A stretch of 64,000 nucleotides of DNA from Lysobacter capsici (lineage in GTDB: Bacteria > Pseudomonadota > Gammaproteobacteria > Xanthomonadales > Xanthomonadaceae), in contig NZ_CP094357.1 in assembly GCF_014779555.2 (NCBI RefSeq), positions 4,030,001 to 4,094,000 on the forward strand, given 5' to 3'. Made by a program: the position numbers and the translations under genes. Below the pieces are notes generated by a model. That model did no database searches, was not told the DNA's origin, and was given only the letters and a program-made list of their open reading frames with translations. This document shows positions 8,969 to 18,439 of the stretch, in pieces (within the stretch, counting starts at the first letter, position 1; each line of letters opens with the position of its first letter).

Positions 8969-9063
8969 GCGCGACACGCGCCGCGACTGCCGGCGTCGCG
9001 CATGCGAACGGACCGGCGCACCCGAGCGCGCGACGACGGTTCGGCTGGCGCACCACTGAAACA

Positions 9064-9092
9064 ACGGCATGGCGAGCAGGCCGCCATGCCGT
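9064..9092. terminator. Hairpin between convergent genes
   Basis: A perfect 11-bp stem, ACGGCATGGCG with CGCCATGCCGT, and a 7-base loop. It lies between two convergent genes and has no clear T tract, so it may be a weak bidirectional terminator or just a stable stem. Confidence 0.45.
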
Positions 9093-9176
9093 CGCGGGCG
9101 CATCCTGCGCCGCTTACATCCTGCCCGGGCGCGATGTTCCGCGCTGGCGCGATCGGCGCTTATCGCCGGTCACCGC

Positions 9177-9809
9177 TTATTTCCCGAACGGGTTAAGCAC
9201 GAAGCGTTGACCGATGATCCTGCCGTCGACGATCAACGTGCCCTTGGTCTGAGTGACCCGGATTCTCGTCCCGAAAGGCGTCTTGTCCTCCGGCTGGGCG
9301 TCGTACTGCCAGTTCGGCGACATCTGATTGTGGAACATGAAATCTATGTTGCCGGCGCTGTGGATGCTCACCACCCGGCCCTTCGCCGTCGGCGTGGTCT
9401 GTCCCGGCTCGGGCTTGCGGGCGATATCGCTGATCCACAGGCCGGGCATGGTGCCGGCCGGAAGGTCGAAGGGAGGCAATTCGTTGATGGCACCGCGCGA
9501 GGACGCGCACCTGTCCGTTGGCGGCTGTATTTCCGCCGGATACCCCCACCCGTCCGTGATCAGTTCGAGCACCGCGGCGGTGCAGTCCAGTTCGTTGTTG
9601 GCGACCACCAGGTGGGTGTCGACGATCTGCTGCGAATCGACGATGTCGGGCCGCTCCAGCAACTGGGTGTAAAGCGGGCCCTCGTGGTTGGTGGAGTAAG
9701 AGGTCTTGGCCGTGCTGACAATCGGATCGTCGTTGGCGCGGGCCACCGACAGCGGCGCCATCGCCAACGCCGACAGCACCGCCAGGGGGAGGAGCGATCT
9801 TGCAATCAT
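9177..9809 (-). CDS. Secreted protein of unknown function
   Basis: A 210-residue protein with a clear Sec signal peptide (MIARSLLPLAVLSALAMAPLSVARA, cleavage near residue 25). The mature part has two cysteines (LDCTAAV, DRCASS) that may form one disulfide and no repeats. Near the end IHSAGNIDFMFHNQMSP and GTLIVDGRIIGQRF suggest a beta-rich fold. No family is recognised. It is a single gene; the ATG at 9809 is the natural start because the signal peptide begins there. Confidence 0.7.
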   Translation of the reverse strand: MIARSLLPLAVLSALAMAPLSVARANDDPIVSTAKTSYSTNHEGPLYTQLLERPDIVDSQQIVDTHLVVANNELDCTAAVLELITDGWGYPAEIQPPTDRCASSRGAINELPPFDLPAGTMPGLWISDIARKPEPGQTTPTAKGRVVSIHSAGNIDFMFHNQMSPNWQYDAQPEDKTPFGTRIRVTQTKGTLIVDGRIIGQRFVLNPFGK

Positions 9810-10244
9810 GAAAATTCTCCATGGCTACTTCTGTAATGAGACGCGGGCCTGTGTGCCCGCGCCGTCCGCGCCGATCGGCGCGGACGATTCATTAGAAATA
9901 CGGGCGCGGGCCGGCATGCAGCGCCGGCGCCCCGATCACCGCGCGGTTTCCACCAACCGCATCGCATTGCATCGACTTTCTGACTCGTCCTATCCACGCA
10001 TCGGCGCGCGCGAGACGACCCGCCCGGCCGGCGCTCGACGCCGCGCGCGCAAGCCCGCTTCGAACGCCCCGCTTCGAACGGCCGCTTGCCGCGGCCGCGC
10101 CGGTCGGTCACATTTCCCGGCGAGCCACGTCCAGGACTGCAGGCATCGCCGGATGCCGCATCCCGAGACCGCCCGCATGACACCCGCCCACCCGCCGCGT
10201 CGCCTCTCCACCTCTCCCGCACCCGCCCTCCGGAGCGCCCGGCG
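9810..10244. other. Divergent intergenic region with palindromes
   Basis: This holds the promoters of the secreted-protein gene and of the ECF sigma gene. At 9864-9885 there is a perfect 22-bp palindrome (GTCCGCGC-CGATCG-GCGCGGAC), preceded by a smaller GCGGGC hairpin. No gene is supported in the rest. Confidence 0.5.
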
Positions 10245-11540
10245 ATGAATGCCGAAGCCCTGCACTCCCTGATCGACCACGATCTGCCGGCGGCCTCGCG
10301 CGGCGACACCGCCGCGTATTCGCGCATCGTCGGCGCCTGCCAGAACTCGATCACCGCCATCGCCCTGGCCATGGTGCGCGACGTCCACGCCAGCGAGGAC
10401 ATCGCCCAGGAGGCCTTCCTCAACGCCTGGCAGAACATCCGCAAGCTGCAGAACCCGTCCAGCTTCCTGCCGTGGCTGCGCCAGATCACCCGCAACCTCG
10501 CCACCGACCACCTGCGCACGCGCCAGCGCTTGCCGCGCGGCAGCGACGACTTCGACGCGGCCATCGCCGCCGCGGCCGATCCCGAACCCAGCGCGGTCGA
10601 ACGCCTGATCGAAGCCGAGCGCGCCCAGGTCGCCGCCGAACTGATCTCGGCATTGCCCGACGAAAGCCGCGAGGTGTTGCTGCTGTATTACCGCGAAGGC
10701 CAGAGCTCGCAGCAGGTCGCCGCCCTGCTCGGCCTGAGCGACGCGGCCGTGCGCAAGCGCCTGTCGCGCGCGCGCAGCTCGGTGCGCGGCGAGTTGCTGG
10801 ATCGTTTCGCGGTGTTCGCCCAGGCCAGCGCGCCCACGGTCGGTTTCACCACCCTGGTCGCCAGCGCGCTGGGCGTGATCGCGCCGGCCGGCACCACCAC
10901 CGCGGCGATCGCGGCCGGTTCGATCGGCTCGGGCCTGGCCGGCAAGTTCGGCGTGGGCGGGCTCGGCACCGCCGGCACCTCCGGCGGCGTGGTCGGCAGC
11001 GTGGTGGTGTTCGTGGTCGAACGGGTGTTGTCGCCGGTGTCCGAAGCGGTGACCGGCGCGCCGCTGGATACCGCCTCGATCGCCACCCGCATGGCGACGA
11101 TCGGCTCGCCGACGCTGGGCGGGGTGATCGGCGGCTTCGTCGGCGGCTTGATCGCGACGGTGCTGATCGCGCGCTACATGCTCGGCTTCGCCGCCACGCC
11201 GCAGGAGCGGCGCGAGATCGGCCGGTTGATCACGGTCATGAGCGTGACCAGCGCGCTGCTGGCGGTGGCCACCCTGGTCACGCTGGAGCTCAGCCACGGC
11301 TGGGTCGTACCGCTCAGCGTGACCTTGGCGGTGATCGTCGTGAGCCTGTGGCAATGGCTGGTCGTGGTGCCGCGCGCGCTGGCGTCGTCGATGGCGCGGA
11401 TCCAGCGCGAAACCGGCCGCGATCCCAAGCACAGCCTGGTCTATCGCTGGGTGCTGGGGCCGCAGGCGATGGTTTGGAGCTCGCTGGTGATGCTCGCCTC
11501 GGTGGTGTACGTGCTGTACCGCGACGGCCGCTTCGGCTGA
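10245..11540 (+). CDS. ECF-type sigma factor fused to a membrane domain
   Basis: A 431-residue protein. Residues 20-92 are sigma region 2 (YSRIVGACQNSITAIALAMV, EDIAQEAFLNAW, FLPWLRQITRNLATDHLR). Residues 120-182 are region 4, with helix-turn-helix QSSQQVAALLGLSDAAVRKR. The remaining 240 residues are hydrophobic with about five or six membrane helices (205-235, 247-262, 288-312, 328-348, 353-376, 405-424). ECF factors redirect RNA polymerase to stress promoters; this one may be held at the membrane by its own tail, replacing a separate anti-sigma factor. None is seen next to it. The ATG has GGAG 10 bases upstream. Confidence 0.85.
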   Translation: MNAEALHSLIDHDLPAASRGDTAAYSRIVGACQNSITAIALAMVRDVHASEDIAQEAFLNAWQNIRKLQNPSSFLPWLRQITRNLATDHLRTRQRLPRGSDDFDAAIAAAADPEPSAVERLIEAERAQVAAELISALPDESREVLLLYYREGQSSQQVAALLGLSDAAVRKRLSRARSSVRGELLDRFAVFAQASAPTVGFTTLVASALGVIAPAGTTTAAIAAGSIGSGLAGKFGVGGLGTAGTSGGVVGSVVVFVVERVLSPVSEAVTGAPLDTASIATRMATIGSPTLGGVIGGFVGGLIATVLIARYMLGFAATPQERREIGRLITVMSVTSALLAVATLVTLELSHGWVVPLSVTLAVIVVSLWQWLVVVPRALASSMARIQRETGRDPKHSLVYRWVLGPQAMVWSSLVMLASVVYVLYRDGRFG

Positions 11541-11623
11541 TCGCGACCGGCCGCGATCGCCGCGACGGCGCCCTCCCTGCGCCGCCGCGGCACCGCTGCG
11601 CCCCCGCGCCGATATCGTCCCGC

Positions 11624-11714
11624 CGCATCGCGCGTTATCCGCGCGAGCATCGCTGTTTCGCATCGCGCGTTATCCGCTCGAACATCGCCCTTCCGCATCG
11701 CGCGCGAACCGCGC
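11624..11714. repeat. 35-bp direct repeat, about 2.5 copies
   Basis: CGCATCGCGCGTTATCCGC begins at 11624 and 11659, and a partial copy (CGCATCGCGCG) at 11694, giving a 35-base period. It fills the short space between the ends of the sigma-factor gene and the convergent DUF11 gene. Confidence 0.7.
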
Positions 11715-14009
11715 TCATGGCACATACGCCTCCGGCGCGGCGGCGAAGTTCACCGGCACGGTGATCGTCGCGGTCGCGCCGCTGTCCAGATCCACGCTCA
11801 GATTGACCGCGCCGCCGCCGGCCGCGCCGCCGCTGGCGGGATTGCACGCGCCGCTGCCGGCGCCGATCGCGCAGCTCCAGGCGGCGGCGAGCGTCGCGCC
11901 GTTGGGCAGCACGTCCTCGACCAGCGCGCCGGCCACCGCGTCGGGGCCGTCGTTGCGCACGGTGATGGTGTACACGGCGCTGCCGCCCGGCGTGTAGGTC
12001 GCGCTCGCGTCGCTCTTGACGATCGACAGCGCCGCCTGGCTGCGGGTGTTGGTGAAGGTGCAGGTCAACACCTCGTCGGCGACCACGCTGGCGCCGGGAA
12101 TCGTGTAAACCGTGCCCGCGAGCGCGCCGACCACGGTGTTGCCGGCGTTGCGGCATACCGCCGAGGTCAGCGCATAGCCGGCCGGCACGCCGGTCTCGGC
12201 GATGGTCACGTCGGTGCCGGCCGCGACCACCGTATAGGCCTGCAAGCCGGCGGTATTGACGTCGCCGTCGACTTGGGCCGGCGTGCCCGCGGTCGCCGTA
12301 GTGACGTTGCCGGCGGCCTGCGCGGTATTGGTCAGCGCGAAGCTGAAACTGTCGACGCCGCGCAGGCTGGTCTTGTTGAGCACGATCCGCGGCAAGGCCG
12401 CGACCACGTTGCGGGTCGGTTGATCGCCGGGCGTGGCGGCGTCGGCGTCGCTGACGTCGAGCAGGTTCTCGCCCAGGGTCGCGGAACGATGCGCCACGCT
12501 CGCGCTGTTGTTGATCACCGTGCCGGCCGCCACGCCGGCGTTGACCCGCGCGCGGAAACGCAAGGAGAAACTCTCCCCGGGCGCGACCGTGCCGCCGCTG
12601 GCGGCGGTCGCGCCGGTGCCCAGGCGGAACACCACGCGATTGTTGCCGGCATCGAATTCGGCTTGATCGTCTCCGGCCGCGTCGCTGTGCGCGCCGGCGT
12701 TGGCGCCGCTGACGATGACCAGGCTGCCCGGCTCGTAAGTGGTGTTGGCCGGGATCACGTCGGTCAGCACGGTCTGCACTGAGGCATCGCTGCCGACGTT
12801 GGTGCTGCCGATGGTGAATTCGAGCAATTCGCCCGGCAACAGGCTGCCGCCGTTGAGGTCGGCCGAACTCTTGAGCAGCCGGTCCTTGAGATTGGGCCGC
12901 GACACGTCGGTGGCGCGGCTGATCATGCCGAAGATCAACACTTCGTCGATGCTGCCGCGGGCGCGGATCAAGGCCGAGTTCGCGCTGTTGGGCAAGGGCA
13001 CGTTGGGTGGAGTGAAATCCAGGTCCATGCCCAGGGTGTCGAAATAGTTCGGCGCGCGCGCGCCGACGTTGGCGCCGTTGCGGGAGATCGAACTGTTCCA
13101 GAAGTTGTTGACCGGATTGGCCGCGTTGGACACGTTGTTGAGCGTGGCCGCGTTGCGGCCGTATTGCAGCCCGACCGCGCCGTCGACGGTATCGTCGCCG
13201 TCCCAGCCCAGCAGGCCGAGGGTGGTATTGACCGGCCCGGTGGCCGGGGTGATGAAGCCGCTGAAGGCGATGTCCACCGGCAAGGACGCATCGCTCGCGC
13301 TGAGCAGGCCGTCGTAGACATTGAGGTTGCGCGTCGCGGTCTGGGCCGGATCGCGGTAGGCGACCACCAGGGCCCAGCCGGCCCAGGTGCTGCCCGCCGA
13401 ACCGATCCCGCGCTGGGTGGTCTGCACATTGGCGACGGTGTAGGTGCCGTTGCCCGCGGCCTGGACCAGCGCGGTGACGTCGTCGAAGCCCTGATACGCG
13501 GCATCGCCGAACGCGCCGGCCGAGTTCGTCAACAGTTCGTCGGCGCTGAGCGAGGCGTACACCGCCGAGCCGGGCGTGCGCAGGCGCACGCTGTTGCGCG
13601 CGAGCGAAAGGCTGATGCCGCTCCAGTACAGGCCGGCGAACAGCACGGTCGACCCCGCGGGCAAGGCGAGATTGGCGCTGCTGGAATTGAACGTGGTCGC
13701 ATCGCTGTCGACATCGACATAGACCATGGCGATGGCCGGGTCCTGATTGACGACGGTGACACTGCCGCTTTGCGCCTGCGCGCACAGGGCGACGTTGCCG
13801 CCGCAATGCAGGTTGATGTTGCCGATGCCGGTGATGTCGCCATTGACGGCCGGGTTCTGGTAGCGCGGCGCGAACGCGCGATCGGCCTGCGCGGCCGGCG
13901 CCAGAATCGTCGCGACGATCGCGAGCGTCGCGACCGCGAGGCGGCGGCGCCATCCCGGCAAACCGCGAAATCCGATCGGCTGTGCATTGAACAGGTGCCG
14001 TAGCGCCAT
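11715..14009 (-). CDS. Large secreted DUF11-repeat protein
   Basis: A 764-residue exported protein. After a basic N-terminus a signal sequence (LAVATLAIVATILAPAAQA) cleaves near residue 42. Residues about 45-370 form a beta-rich domain that recurs in bacterial surface proteins with DUF11. Then come DUF11-type Ig-like modules (LEFTIGSTNVGSDASVQTVL, FSFALTNTAQAAGNV, AVYTITVRNDGPDAVAGALV). It ends abruptly at EAYVP with no LPXTG, PEP-CTERM or membrane anchor, so it is probably released or held non-covalently. The ATG at 14009 has GGGAG 8 bases upstream. Probable role: cell-surface or extracellular structure; substrate unknown. Confidence 0.82.
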   Translation of the reverse strand: MALRHLFNAQPIGFRGLPGWRRRLAVATLAIVATILAPAAQADRAFAPRYQNPAVNGDITGIGNINLHCGGNVALCAQAQSGSVTVVNQDPAIAMVYVDVDSDATTFNSSSANLALPAGSTVLFAGLYWSGISLSLARNSVRLRTPGSAVYASLSADELLTNSAGAFGDAAYQGFDDVTALVQAAGNGTYTVANVQTTQRGIGSAGSTWAGWALVVAYRDPAQTATRNLNVYDGLLSASDASLPVDIAFSGFITPATGPVNTTLGLLGWDGDDTVDGAVGLQYGRNAATLNNVSNAANPVNNFWNSSISRNGANVGARAPNYFDTLGMDLDFTPPNVPLPNSANSALIRARGSIDEVLIFGMISRATDVSRPNLKDRLLKSSADLNGGSLLPGELLEFTIGSTNVGSDASVQTVLTDVIPANTTYEPGSLVIVSGANAGAHSDAAGDDQAEFDAGNNRVVFRLGTGATAASGGTVAPGESFSLRFRARVNAGVAAGTVINNSASVAHRSATLGENLLDVSDADAATPGDQPTRNVVAALPRIVLNKTSLRGVDSFSFALTNTAQAAGNVTTATAGTPAQVDGDVNTAGLQAYTVVAAGTDVTIAETGVPAGYALTSAVCRNAGNTVVGALAGTVYTIPGASVVADEVLTCTFTNTRSQAALSIVKSDASATYTPGGSAVYTITVRNDGPDAVAGALVEDVLPNGATLAAAWSCAIGAGSGACNPASGGAAGGGAVNLSVDLDSGATATITVPVNFAAAPEAYVP

Positions 14010-14507
14010 AGCATCGCTCCCCTATGCGACGTATCGGCATCTCTATTTGCGGATGCCGCGGCACTACTTCTAATCCTAAAGATTCGAAAACAGAAGGCTG
14101 CGCGCGGCCTCAGCGAAAATAAAATTGTTTCGCGCAATTTACGCTTTAAAAAGGCACTTTAGATCCACAAAGAAAACATGCTTTCGTAAAAAAAGACTGA
14201 CTTTATGCGGGCAATTCATCCGGACCGAAACGACAGCTGCGCAAAACGCTTGCAACCGACTCGACGATCAGCCACACAAATCAAGCCAAAATAATCACGA
14301 ATTTCATTCAACTTCGCCGGCGCGTTCATGCCCGCGCATGCGGCCTTGCACGAACCGCGCCGCGCGCCGCAGCGAGCCGGCGGCAATCGATCCGCGCCGC
14401 GATCGATGCACATCGTTCGATTGCGCTGAAACCACGCCGCGGCTCCGGGCCGCGAAGCGCCGCATCGGAATCGCAGCGGATTGCGATGCGGCGGAACCCA
14501 GTTCGCC
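14010..14507. other. Intergenic region, locally AT-rich
   Basis: About 500 bases with a marked drop in GC at 14030-14330 compared with the flanks. It must contain the promoter of the DUF11 gene on its left. The right part is the 3' flank of the EF-hand gene. I see no gene, hairpin or repeat that can be supported. Confidence 0.5.
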
Positions 14508-15146
14508 TCAACGATGCGGCGTGGGCTTGAGATCGGCCTTGGTCAGGAAACCGTCGCGATCCTCATCGAGGAACGCGAAGCTCTTGGCCAGGCGCGGCAT
14601 CTTTTCGTCGACTTCGATCTTGCTGAGCTTGCCGTCGTGATTGAGGTCGGCGGCGGCGAACTTCTCGTCGAAGCGCTTGGCGCGTTCGGCTTCGCGCTTG
14701 GGCCGTTCGCTTTCGAAATAACTACGCAACTCGCTGCGCACGATGTAGCCGTCGTGGTTGCGATCGATCTGCGCGAACTTCTCGCCCAGGCGCGGCGACT
14801 TCGCCGCTTCGGCCTGGCTGACTCGGCCATCGCCGTCGGTGTCGAGCGCGGCCGGGCCGCCATGGCCGCCGTGTCCGCCACGACCGCCGTGTTCGCGGCC
14901 ACCGCGACGCTGCGGGCGTTCGCTCGCGTCGAGCTTGCCGTCGTGGTTCTTGTCGAGCTTGTCGAAGTTCTCGGCCAGGCGCGGCAGCTTGGACGCCTCC
15001 TCGCGGGTGATCACCCCGTCGTTGTTGGCGTCGAGCTTGATCCGCTGGCGCTGCGGCGCGGCGGCGTCGGTCTGGGGCGCGGCGATGGCCGCGCCGGCGA
15101 GCAGGGCCGCGGCGAACGCGGCGACATAGAGGGGGGAACGGGTCAT
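14508..15146 (-). CDS. Secreted EF-hand protein with six Ca-binding loops
   Basis: A 212-residue protein with a signal peptide (LYVAAFAAALLAGAAIAA, cleavage near residue 23). Six EF-hand loops are visible: DANNDGVITREE, DKNHDGKLDASE, DTDGDGRVSQAE, DRNHDGYIVRSE, DLNHDGKLSKIE and DEDRDGFLTKAD. Loops 2 and 3 are split by a Gly/His-rich linker (HGGRGGHGGHGG) that could also bind metal. The repeated PRLAENFDKLD and PRLGEKFAQID segments show internal duplication. It probably buffers or senses calcium in the periplasm or outside the cell. The ATG has CAGGAG upstream. Single gene. Confidence 0.88.
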   Translation of the reverse strand: MTRSPLYVAAFAAALLAGAAIAAPQTDAAAPQRQRIKLDANNDGVITREEASKLPRLAENFDKLDKNHDGKLDASERPQRRGGREHGGRGGHGGHGGPAALDTDGDGRVSQAEAAKSPRLGEKFAQIDRNHDGYIVRSELRSYFESERPKREAERAKRFDEKFAAADLNHDGKLSKIEVDEKMPRLAKSFAFLDEDRDGFLTKADLKPTPHR

Positions 15147-15338
15147 GCGTTGACTCCTGCGGCAGGCGCCACCGTGGCGCCGATGAGCGGATCAACGTCC
15201 CCGCCGTAAGGCGGTTGACACGCCGGCGCGGACATTCATCGGCGCGACAGCCGGCCGATCTCGACCAAGCCGCCGCCGAGCACGCAAAACTCCGACGCCG
15301 GCCTGCGCATCGGGCGAACGCGGCGCTATGCTGCGCCC

Positions 15339-16082
15339 ATGGGCACGCAACCTCAGCCTGACAGCGACGATCTCCGCCTGTTCCACACCGGCGAGCACGC
15401 CTGCGGCTACTGGCCCGAGCGCACCGCCCGCGACCTGGTCCTGGACCCGCGCGATCCGCGCCTGCGCGAGTGGTACCCGCACGCGCTGGGCTGGGGCTTC
15501 CGCCGCTCCGGCGACATCGTCTACCGCCCGCATTGCAGCGGCTGCCGCGCCTGCGTCGCGGTGCGCATCCCGGTCGACCGCTTCGTGCCCGATCGCAGCC
15601 AGCGCCGCTGTCTGGCGCGCAATGCCGCGGTGGAAATGCGGGTGCGCCCGGCCGAACGCGACGAGGAGCAACTCGCGCTGTACAAGCGCTACCTCGCCTC
15701 GCGCCATGCCGGCGGCGGCATGGACGGCCACGGCGCGCTCGAGTTCGACCAGTTCCTGATCGGCAGCTGGAGCGAGAACCGCTTCCTCGAACTACGCGAA
15801 CCGGCGCCGCGCGGCCACGGCAAGCTGCTCGCGGTCGCGGTCACCGATGTGGTCGACAACGCGCTGTCGGCGGTCTACACCTTCTACGACCCCGACCTGG
15901 CCGATCGCAGCCTGGGCACGCTGGCGATCCTGCGCCAGATCGAATGGGCCAAGCGCGAACGGCGCGGCCATCTGTATCTGGGTTACTGGATCGCCGGCCA
16001 TCCGAAGATGGATTACAAACGCCGATTTCGACCGTTGGAGGCATTCGATGGTCGCGATTGGCGGGTTTTTACACATTCGTAA
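15339..16082 (+). CDS. bpt: Aspartate/glutamate leucyltransferase (Bpt)
   Basis: A 247-residue leucyl/arginyl-tRNA-protein transferase. It moves Leu from Leu-tRNA onto N-terminal Asp or Glu of proteins, making N-degrons for ClpS/ClpAP. Family marks are [47 protein letters not shown] (the cysteine cluster CSGCRAC) and the catalytic-domain stretch [18 protein letters not shown] with [19 protein letters not shown]. Length matches the bacterial family. The ATG at 15339 leads directly into the conserved N-terminus, although the ribosome-binding site is weak. Confidence 0.93.
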   Translation: MGTQPQPDSDDLRLFHTGEHACGYWPERTARDLVLDPRDPRLREWYPHALGWGFRRSGDIVYRPHCSGCRACVAVRIPVDRFVPDRSQRRCLARNAAVEMRVRPAERDEEQLALYKRYLASRHAGGGMDGHGALEFDQFLIGSWSENRFLELREPAPRGHGKLLAVAVTDVVDNALSAVYTFYDPDLADRSLGTLAILRQIEWAKRERRGHLYLGYWIAGHPKMDYKRRFRPLEAFDGRDWRVFTHS

Positions 16083-16206
16083 CACTCTATGCGTGCGGGT
16101 CGTGTATTTCGTAGCCGCGTCGTAGTCACGACATGCGGGAAGGCGCCGCTCAGGCCTGGCATGGAGCCGCCACCCTCATCACTCAACGCCACATGGAGTT
16201 TCCGCA

Positions 16207-16641
16207 ATGAAATTGAACACCCTGTTCCTGGCTGCCGCGATCACCCTGAGCCTGGCCGCCTGTAACAAGCCCGCCGACAAGCCCGCCGACGCCCCGGCCG
16301 CCGACGCCGCTGCCGCGCCGGCCGCCGACCCGGCCGCCACCCCGGCTCCGGACGCCGCTCCGGCTGCTCCGATGGACCCGGCCATGCCGGCCGCCGCTCC
16401 GGCCGCCGCCAGCGTCGGCGTCGCCGAGTGCGACGACTACCTGGCCAAGGTCAGCGCCTGCCTCACCGACAAGGTGCCCGAAGCCCAGCGCGCCGCGTTC
16501 CAGACCGGTCTGGACCAGAGCCGCAATGCCTGGGCCCAGGCCGCCGCCACGCCGCAGGGCAAGGAAGCGCTGGCCAACGCCTGCAAGATGGCGCTGGACC
16601 AGAGCAAGGCTCAGTACGCCTCGTTCGGCTGCACCCTGTAA
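16207..16641 (+). CDS. Small alanine/proline-rich lipoprotein
   Basis: A 144-residue protein with a lipobox (LSLAAC, Cys19). Next comes an Ala/Pro/Asp tether of about 50 residues with PADKPADAPAADA-type periodicity, then a helical domain with four cysteines (ECDDYLAKVSACLTD, ANACKMALDQ, FGCTL) that probably form two disulfides. It is likely attached to a periplasmic membrane face and reaches across the periplasm. The start has GGAG 8 bases upstream and a strong terminator follows, so it is monocistronic. Function unknown. Confidence 0.8.
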   Translation: MKLNTLFLAAAITLSLAACNKPADKPADAPAADAAAAPAADPAATPAPDAAPAAPMDPAMPAAAPAAASVGVAECDDYLAKVSACLTDKVPEAQRAAFQTGLDQSRNAWAQAAATPQGKEALANACKMALDQSKAQYASFGCTL

Positions 16642-16664
16642 TTCGAACCTTCGGGTTTGACGCG

Positions 16665-16686
16665 ACGCCCCGGCTTGCCGGGGCGT
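16665..16686 (+). terminator. Intrinsic terminator after the lipoprotein gene
   Basis: A 9-bp stem, ACGCCCCGG/CCGGGGCGT, with loop CTTG and a downstream TTGTTGTTTG tract. It starts 24 bases after the stop codon. Confidence 0.85.
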
Positions 16687-16723
16687 TGTTGTTTGTGGGG
16701 TTGCAGGGGGCAGCGGGAATCGT

Positions 16724-16744
16724 GAGTCGGGAATCGGGAATCGG
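16724..16744. repeat. GGGAATC heptamer repeat
   Basis: A short tract of about 2.5 GGGAATC units (GTCGGGAATCGGGAATCGG). The same heptamer occurs five times in a row at 23892-23928, so it is a repeated word in this genome. Confidence 0.6.
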
Positions 16745-16935
16745 TTCTGGCGTGAGGCTTGCGATCCCGGATCGGGGCATCGACTGCGCGAACGACTGCG
16801 CGGTCCACGAGGTTTTGCGGGAAGCAATTCATCCCGGCGCTGTTGTTCCAGATCGCCCAGAACCGCCGACAACTCGCCCGGCTAACCGCCCGAAACTGTC
16901 ACTAAGCCCGAATCGCGCCGTGCCATCATGCGCTC

Positions 16936-18162
16936 ATGTCCCGACCACTTCCCTACGCCGCCGCGCTCCTCGCGGCCCTGCTCGCGGCCTGCACGCAAGT
17001 GAACGTCCACGGCGATCCCAAGGCCTGGGTCAAGGCTCAGAACGAGACCGCGCAGTTGCGCGTGGCGACCTACAACACCTCGCTCTACGACGACGCCGAC
17101 GGCGGCCTGATCGCGCGCCTGCAAGGCGACGACGGCAACGCGCGCAAGATCGCCGCGGTGCTGCAGCGCGTGCGCCCCGACCTGGTGCTGCTCAACGAAT
17201 TCGACTACGACCCGCAACACCGCGCGGCCGACCTGTTCCAACGCAATTACCTGGAAGTCGCCCAGCCCGGCGGCGGCGAAGCTTTGCGCTATCCCTACCG
17301 CTATCTCGCCCCGGTCAACACCGGCGTGCCGAGCGGGCTGGACCTGGACGGCGACGGCCAATCCGGCGATGCGAAGCGCGCCGACCGCGCGCGCGGCAAC
17401 GACGCCTGGGGCTACGGCCTGCACCCGGGCCAGTACGGCATGCTGGTGCTGTCGCGTTATCCCATCGACACCGCCGCGGTGCGCAGCTTTCAGACCTTCA
17501 AGTGGAGCGCCCTGCCCGGCGCGCGCCAGCCACGCGATCCGGCCACCGGCAAGGCCTGGTACTCCGACAGCGTGTGGCCGCAGATGCGGCTGTCGTCGAA
17601 ATCGCATTGGGACGTGCCGGTGAAAACGCCGCTGGGCGTGCTGCATTTTCTCGCCGCGCATCCGACCCCGCCGGTGTTCGACGGCCCGGAGGACCGCAAC
17701 GGCGCGCGCAATCACGATGAAATCGCGCTGTGGGCGCGTTACCTCGACGGCGGCGCGCCGGCGTGGCTGTGCGACGACCAGGGCCGCTGCGGCGGACTGG
17801 CGAACGATGCGCGCTTCGTCATCGTCGGCGATATGAATGCGGACCCGATCGACGGCGACGGCGTACCGGGCTCGATCAAGCAATTGCTCGATCACCCGCG
17901 CGTGGATGCGAGCCACATACCGCACAGCGAAGGCGCCGCCGAACGCGCACGCTTCTACGGCTTCGCGCGCAAAGGCGACACCGCCCAGCACACCGGCGAT
18001 TTCGGCCCGAAGGCCGGCACCCTGCGCCTGGACTATGTGCTGCCTTCGCGCGGCTGGCAGGTGAAGGACACCGGCGTGTTCTGGCCGAAGGCCGGCAGCG
18101 AGGACGCGAAGATTTCCGAAGCCAGCGACCATCACCTGGTGTGGGTCGATCTGAGTAATTGA
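16936..18162 (+). CDS. Endonuclease/exonuclease/phosphatase-family lipoprotein
   Basis: A 408-residue protein with a lipobox (LLAAC, Cys19) and a complete EEP fold. Active-site elements in order: ATYNTS (N47), LLNEFDYD (metal ligand E88), FVIVGDMNADPIDGDG, RLDYVLPS and SDHHLVWVDL (catalytic His). EEP enzymes cleave phosphodiester bonds in nucleic acids, phospholipids or inositol phosphates. The lipid anchor places this one outside the cytoplasm. The substrate is unknown; nuclease or phosphodiesterase activity for nutrient scavenging is an inference. Single gene. Confidence 0.85.
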   Translation: MSRPLPYAAALLAALLAACTQVNVHGDPKAWVKAQNETAQLRVATYNTSLYDDADGGLIARLQGDDGNARKIAAVLQRVRPDLVLLNEFDYDPQHRAADLFQRNYLEVAQPGGGEALRYPYRYLAPVNTGVPSGLDLDGDGQSGDAKRADRARGNDAWGYGLHPGQYGMLVLSRYPIDTAAVRSFQTFKWSALPGARQPRDPATGKAWYSDSVWPQMRLSSKSHWDVPVKTPLGVLHFLAAHPTPPVFDGPEDRNGARNHDEIALWARYLDGGAPAWLCDDQGRCGGLANDARFVIVGDMNADPIDGDGVPGSIKQLLDHPRVDASHIPHSEGAAERARFYGFARKGDTAQHTGDFGPKAGTLRLDYVLPSRGWQVKDTGVFWPKAGSEDAKISEASDHHLVWVDLSN

Positions 18163-18439
18163 GCACAGCGCAAGCGAGCAGCGACACCGCTTCGACCAAA
18201 GCGCGGTGCTGAAGATCACATTAACCGGACGCACACGCCTCAGAATTTCCGCCGCCACACCGGCATGCTGTGCAAGCCGGATCGATGTCCTGATCCGGAC
18301 GCGCCGATCGAGTGATAGAACGCAGCTGTTGAACCCCACGCCGACGCCGCGCTTCGCGTCCGCCGCCCGATTCGATGAAGCGCCCGGCCCGATGCCCGCC
18401 ATCGCGACCGGACAAGCAACGATTCCACCGCCATGACCG

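Noticed and set aside
9864..9885. Perfect 22-bp palindrome as an operator for the sigma-factor gene.
   Set aside because: It lies nearer the divergent secreted-protein gene, is extremely GC-rich and has no recognisable half-site, so no regulator can be named.
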